Source: an uncultured Hyphomicrobiales bacterium | Lineage (GTDB): Bacteria; Pseudomonadota; Alphaproteobacteria; Rhizobiales; Beijerinckiaceae | Direction: 5' to 3' | NCBI GenBank assembly: GCA_903847605.1 | Contig: CAINED010000075.1 | Span: 1-37,522, forward strand | Length of the DNA: 37,522 bases | Shown: positions 34,418 through 37,522 of the stretch, piece after piece | Position numbering within the stretch: position 1 is the stretch's first letter | Layout of the letters: each line of letters starts with the position of its first letter | The notes under the pieces: model-generated | What the model saw: the letters and a program-made list of their open reading frames with translations, nothing else | Told to the model about the DNA's origin: nothing | The model's database searches: none | Made by a program: the position numbers and the translations under genes

Positions 34418-35269
34418 ATGAGCGATCGGAACCCGAACACGTTCGCCGTCGCCCTCGGCGGCGGCGGAGCCCGGGGCTTCGCCCATGTCGTGGTGATAGA
34501 AGCACTCGACGAACTCGGGCTGAAGCCTGGCGCGATCGCCGGTACATCCATGGGCGCCGTCATCGGCGCGGCCTGGGCGGCCGGGTTGCGCGGCAAGGAC
34601 ATTCGCGCGCATTGTCTCGCCCTCACCCGTGACCGTGCGCAATTGATGGCGCGTATTCTGCGCGCGCGGGTTGGAAAATTCACGGACATCTTCAGCGGCG
34701 AATTCGGCAATCCCATGCTGCTCGACGCCGAGCGTCTGCTCGATCTCGTCTGGCCGCAGGACGTGCCGGACCGGTTCGAGGAGTTGAAAATCCGTTTCAT
34801 CGCGGTCGCCACCGATTTCTACGAGCGCAAGTCAGTGACCTTCGCCAGCGGTCCGCTGGGGCCGGCCGTAGCGGCCTCTATGGCCATTCCCGGCCTGACC
34901 AAGGGCGTGACGATCGAAGGCCGCCTGCTGTTCGATGGCGGCATTACCGAGCCATTGCCGCACCGTCGCCTGATGACGCGCGATGCAGATGCCATCAGCC
35001 CTTTCGTCATCGCCTGCGATGTCGTTGGCGGACCGGTGGAGAAGGACGGCCGCGCGCCCGGACCCTTCGCGGCCTTGCTCGGCGCGTCGCAGATCCTGCA
35101 GGGGGCCCTGTCGCAGGAAATGTTGGATGCGACGCCGCCCGACCTCCTGTTACGGCCGGCGGTCGATCAATTTCGTCTGCTCGACTTCGCGCGCCTCAAC
35201 CAGATCTTCGCCGCGGCCGAACCGATCAAGGACGAGATCAAGCGCGCCATGGAAAATCGGTTTGGCTGA
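34418..35269 (+). CDS. Patatin-like phospholipase family protein (RssA-like)
   Basis: 283 residues. The oxyanion loop GGGGARGFAH (14-23), the GTSMG elbow with Ser44 (42-46) and the DGG motif with Asp173 (173-175) make the patatin Ser-Asp dyad. It resembles bacterial RssA-type proteins, which lack a signal peptide and are cytoplasmic or membrane-associated lipid acyl hydrolases. It starts four bases after the previous stop with no clear ribosome site, so translation is probably coupled to the secreted protein gene. Confidence 0.9.
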   Translation: MSDRNPNTFAVALGGGGARGFAHVVVIEALDELGLKPGAIAGTSMGAVIGAAWAAGLRGKDIRAHCLALTRDRAQLMARILRARVGKFTDIFSGEFGNPMLLDAERLLDLVWPQDVPDRFEELKIRFIAVATDFYERKSVTFASGPLGPAVAASMAIPGLTKGVTIEGRLLFDGGITEPLPHRRLMTRDADAISPFVIACDVVGGPVEKDGRAPGPFAALLGASQILQGALSQEMLDATPPDLLLRPAVDQFRLLDFARLNQIFAAAEPIKDEIKRAMENRFG

Positions 35270-35276
35270 ACTTCGC

Positions 35277-36311
35277 CTATTGCGAAGTGATGGCCCGCTT
35301 CGCCCGCTCCACGGTGGCGGGCGCGGCCGAGGAATAGGCCCGCCACGACTTCGCAACGTCCTCGCCGTCGGAGGGCACGACTTCGACGCCGAGTTTCTCG
35401 GCTTCTTCGCGAAACTGCCGATCCGCCATCGTCGCCATGAAGGCCTTGCGCAGCGCCGCCACACGCTCCTCCGGTACGCCCGGCGGCAGCGCATAATTGC
35501 GGCCGAGTTCGCCCACCATGAAGACGAGCCCAAAGAGCTGCGCATCCTCCTGCGACTTGACGAAATCGCGCACATGCGCCGCCTTGACGCCCGGCACGGG
35601 ATCGCCGCTCGTCTGCACGACGAGATTTATTTCCCCGGTATCCAGCATGTCCTTCCATGCCGTGCGCAGATGCGACCAGATCATGCCGCAAGTGCCCCCG
35701 ACTTCGCCGCGCTGCATCGCCGCCTTCACGTCGAGCGCGCCCTTGTAGCCGGTGATGAGTTTTATGTTTGCGCCGAGAAGATTTTTGATGCCGTTCGACA
35801 GAACGACGAGCGGACCTGTCGCGCCGGTGCCGCCGAAGATCACCTGCTTCTGCTGCAATTCCGCCAGCGTCGAGACGCCGCTCGCTTTCGTCGTGATGCA
35901 GAAGGTGGCGCTCTTTTCCATATTGCCGACCCAGACGAACTTGCTCGCGTCGAAGCGGGCCTGTTCGTTACCGAAGATATTTTCGAGCGCGACCGTGTGG
36001 GCGAATATGCCCATATGCGTGCCGTCCTTCGGCGCCGTCGCATAGAGCCAATTGGCGGCTGTCAGTCCGCTCGCACCTGCCATGTTCTTCACGACCATGG
36101 AGGGATTACCGGGAATGTGCCGGCCCATGTGCCGCACGAGCACACGCGAATAGACGTCGAAACCGGTGCCTGGAAAATGCGCCACGATGATCGCGACTTC
36201 CTTGCCCTTGTAGAAAGCGGCGATGTCGTCCGACTGCGCTGCAGCAGGCTGCAGGAAGACGAAACCCGCAATGGCCGCAAATATGCCTCGCCACAAACGG
36301 TATCCTGGCAT
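35277..36311 (-). CDS. Bug-like (TTT family) periplasmic solute receptor
   Basis: 344 residues. Signal peptide (LWRGIFAAIAGFVFLQPAAAQ) after an ATG at 36311 with GGGAGGG upstream; an in-frame ATG at 36356 was rejected. FYKGKEVAIIVAHFPGTGFDVYSRVLVRHMGRHIPGNPSMVVKNMAGASG is the Bug-type start, more divergent than the other two in this window. It binds an organic solute in the periplasm. It is convergent with the patatin gene and has no transporter membrane partner in the window. Confidence 0.85.
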   Translation of the reverse strand: MPGYRLWRGIFAAIAGFVFLQPAAAQSDDIAAFYKGKEVAIIVAHFPGTGFDVYSRVLVRHMGRHIPGNPSMVVKNMAGASGLTAANWLYATAPKDGTHMGIFAHTVALENIFGNEQARFDASKFVWVGNMEKSATFCITTKASGVSTLAELQQKQVIFGGTGATGPLVVLSNGIKNLLGANIKLITGYKGALDVKAAMQRGEVGGTCGMIWSHLRTAWKDMLDTGEINLVVQTSGDPVPGVKAAHVRDFVKSQEDAQLFGLVFMVGELGRNYALPPGVPEERVAALRKAFMATMADRQFREEAEKLGVEVVPSDGEDVAKSWRAYSSAAPATVERAKRAITSQ

Positions 36312-36462
36312 GCTTCCCTCCCGCGTCGACGCGGGCGAATTATGGGGGGCGAGCAACGATCAAGGCAAGCGCTGTCAACGGCGCGAATGGCCGAGCTTTG
36401 CAAACTACAGGGATTGAGAGATCCAGCCGCTGGTTTAACCCATTTGGGTCAATCGATGCTGA

Positions 36463-36858
36463 TCACGGCGTCTTGGCGGCCTGCGCTCCGGTGCGGCTCG
36501 CCGCGCTGGCCGGCGCGCGTGCTGTCTCGCCCGGATCGTCCTCGTCTGCTCCGGGTTCGGCGACCTCGCCGTTGACCGCGGCGATCAGGCGCGGCGACGG
36601 TTTGAAGGTGAGAACGCGGCGCGCGGTTATCGGATATTCGTGTCCGGTCTTCGGATTGCGGCCGACGCGCGGGCGCTTCGAGCGCACGTTGAACGTGCCG
36701 AAGCCGCGCAACTTCACAGACTCTCCATTCTCCAGCGTCCCGCACAAAGTATCGAGAACCGCTTCCACGATATCCTTCGCCTCGACACGCGAAAGACCAG
36801 GTCCCGTGACATAGACGACTTGCAGTAGGTCTGCCCGCGTCAAGGTTCTATGCGCCAT
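36463..36858 (-). CDS. Integration host factor alpha-like DNA-binding protein with C-terminal tail
   Basis: 131 residues. TLTRADLL, VKLRGFGTFNVRSKRPRVGRNPKTG and ARRVLTFKPSPRLIAAVNG are IHF/HU signatures; GRNPKTG carries the DNA-kinking proline. IHF-alpha is normally about 100 residues; here about 35 extra C-terminal residues are Ala/Glu/Asp-rich (EVAEPGADEDDPGETARAPASAAS...). IHF bends DNA in recombination, replication and transcription. It is not in the usual alphaproteobacterial fabH-ihfA context, so it may be a paralog. Its promoter is proposed at 37022-37058. Confidence 0.85.
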   Translation of the reverse strand: MAHRTLTRADLLQVVYVTGPGLSRVEAKDIVEAVLDTLCGTLENGESVKLRGFGTFNVRSKRPRVGRNPKTGHEYPITARRVLTFKPSPRLIAAVNGEVAEPGADEDDPGETARAPASAASRTGAQAAKTP

Positions 36859-37274
36859 TACTCATGCCCCTCGGAACAATTGCCCCTTGCATTCCAGGTG
36901 CGCTAGCTCGCAGCCACAACAGCAACCGGAAACCTGCGTCTCCTTTTTCCCTTCGTTACCGTTCTGGCTCTGTCGATATCGGCCCACTCTCGAGCGGTCG
37001 GCGCGATAGCCACAGGCTATGTTAAGCAATTACAACGCTTAAACAGAAGGATAGTCAAAGAGAAAATGCATTTTCGCAGCGCAACAGCGAAAGAAATTTC
37101 GCATTGACAGGCGCAATTGACAGCTCGCAACGGCGCTTCAAATCGATCGGATAAATCGAATGATTTCGCAAGTTTGAATCGAATGCCGGCTAAAAGCGCG
37201 CGGCGAATTGAACTTGGAATTTCTTGTCAGTGTTCGGATTCGCCCTGTGCCCCAACAACTTTCGACGCACGAAC
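36859..37274. other. Non-coding region upstream of the ihfA-like gene
   Basis: No credible reading frame on either strand. The only signals noted are the proposed leftward promoter and its dyad at 37022-37058. The stretch from about 37021 to 37150 is distinctly richer in A and T than the surroundings, as expected for a promoter or nucleoid-protein binding region. Confidence 0.5.
37022..37058 (-). promoter_or_regulatory. Candidate ihfA-like promoter with dyad
   Basis: On the minus strand, TTGACT (37058-37053) and TGTAAT (37034-37029) are separated by 18 bases. A dyad TTAAGC (37022-37027) / GCTTAA (37037-37042) spans the -10. The dyad is a possible autoregulatory or other operator. Confidence 0.45.
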
Positions 37275-37303
37275 GAAAACAGGCCGCGCAATGCGCGGCC
37301 TGT
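37275..37303 (-). terminator. Intrinsic terminator after groEL
   Basis: ACAGGCCGCGCA (37279-37290) pairs with TGCGCGGCCTGT (37292-37303), followed on the minus strand by TTTTCG. It ends leftward transcription from groEL after the hairpin array. Confidence 0.75.
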
Positions 37304-37318
37304 CTGTATCGGTGGGAT

Positions 37319-37507
37319 GAATGGACTTCTTAGAAGTCCATTCCGCCATCGAGCGCCGGGCTTGCCCGGCTCTCGACACTTTAGAAGATGGGTGGCATTC
37401 AGGATTTCTGACTGCGTCAGAAATCCATGCCACCATTCAGGTCGCGCCTGCGCGACCTGAATATTCGGGATTCTGGGCGAATGGACTTCTTAGAAGTCCA
37501 TTCCGCC
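37319..37507 (-). repeat. Hairpin array repeating the groEL tail and stop codon
   Basis: A 29-bp sequence coding GGMDF-stop occurs exactly at 37479-37507 (the real groEL end) and 37319-37347; its 11-bp stem has the TAA stop as loop. A third, diverged copy at about 37402-37438 also reads GGMDF then TGA on the minus strand, within an 11-bp stem (37402-37412 / 37416-37426). Two more hairpins lie between: 37435-37462 (12-bp stem) and 37350-37375. Five stem-loops in about 190 bases of groEL 3' untranslated DNA. Confidence 0.8.
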
Positions 37508-37522
37508 CATGCCGCCGCCGCC
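37490..37522 (-). CDS. groEL: GroEL chaperonin, C-terminal fragment
   Basis: Only the last codons are in the window, read leftward from the right edge: a glycine-methionine tail GGGMGGMDF followed by TAA. This Gly-Met-rich end is characteristic of GroEL (60-kDa chaperonin), which folds proteins in the cytoplasm with GroES. The rest of the gene lies beyond the window. The stop codon is the loop of the first hairpin of the array. Confidence 0.85.
   Translation of the reverse strand, partial: GGGGMGGMDF

Noticed and set aside
36430..36446. ACCCATTTGGGT palindrome near the ihfA-like gene end
   Set aside because: Short, weak stem without T-run; not a convincing terminator.
1..37522. CRISPR array, tRNA, insertion sequence or phage attachment site
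   Set aside because: None found: no regularly spaced repeat units, tRNA-like cloverleaf, transposase or integrase.

Overview
The window is about 37.5 kb of GC-rich DNA with dense, short-spaced genes. It looks like the chromosome of an alphaproteobacterium, most likely order Hyphomicrobiales (Rhizobiales). The pointers are the hisZ-hisG pair, a DUF2256/FeS-photolyase pair, three Bug-type solute receptors, small secreted proteins typical of the order, and palindromic GTCATCCCGG intergenic repeats. Family or genus cannot be fixed from sequence alone. No tRNA, rRNA, CRISPR array, insertion sequence, integrase or phage gene was recognised.

Layout. 0.1-2.3 kb: hisZ-hisG, first step of histidine synthesis. 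2.3-4.5 kb: doxX-wrbA, divergent from a LysR regulator, a probable quinone/redox stress unit. 4.6-8.0 kb: DUF805 membrane protein, a small secreted protein, a Tat-exported GH3 (NagZ-like) hydrolase, a Phd antitoxin with a PemK/MazF-like toxin, and a small secreted protein. 8.0-12.2 kb: SbmA/BacA-related ABC exporter/importer, DUF2256, and an iron-sulfur (6-4)-type photolyase. 12.2-15.0 kb: two unrelated membrane zinc peptidases flanking a 600-bp non-coding stretch with a strong promoter and many hairpins (candidate structured RNA), then moaB/mogA. 15.0-19.9 kb: IclR regulator divergent from a catabolic operon (Bug receptor, crotonase-family enzyme, ADP-forming acyl-CoA synthetase). 19.9-24.1 kb: membrane diguanylate cyclase overlapping a flavin amine oxidase, then an MFS transporter. 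24.3-29.1 kb: a ferric/AEP-type ABC importer operon with an alpha/beta-hydrolase gene inserted between the ATPase and the binding protein. 29.2-36.3 kb: beta-class GST, purD, a Bug receptor divergent from a fluoroacetate-dehalogenase-like enzyme plus cupin, a Pro/Ala-rich secreted protein, a patatin-like phospholipase and a third Bug receptor. 36.4-37.5 kb: an IHF-alpha-like protein with a long tail, then the 3' end of groEL with an unusual downstream hairpin array.

The strongest curiosities are the hairpin array after groEL, which holds two further copies of the GroEL tail-plus-stop sequence, and the promoter-driven structured non-coding region at 12.9-13.3 kb. Next come the dehalogenase with every known fluoroacetate-dehalogenase active-site residue, the Phd/PemK hybrid toxin pair, and the hydrolase embedded in an ABC importer operon. 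Most other genes are ordinary metabolic or housekeeping genes.
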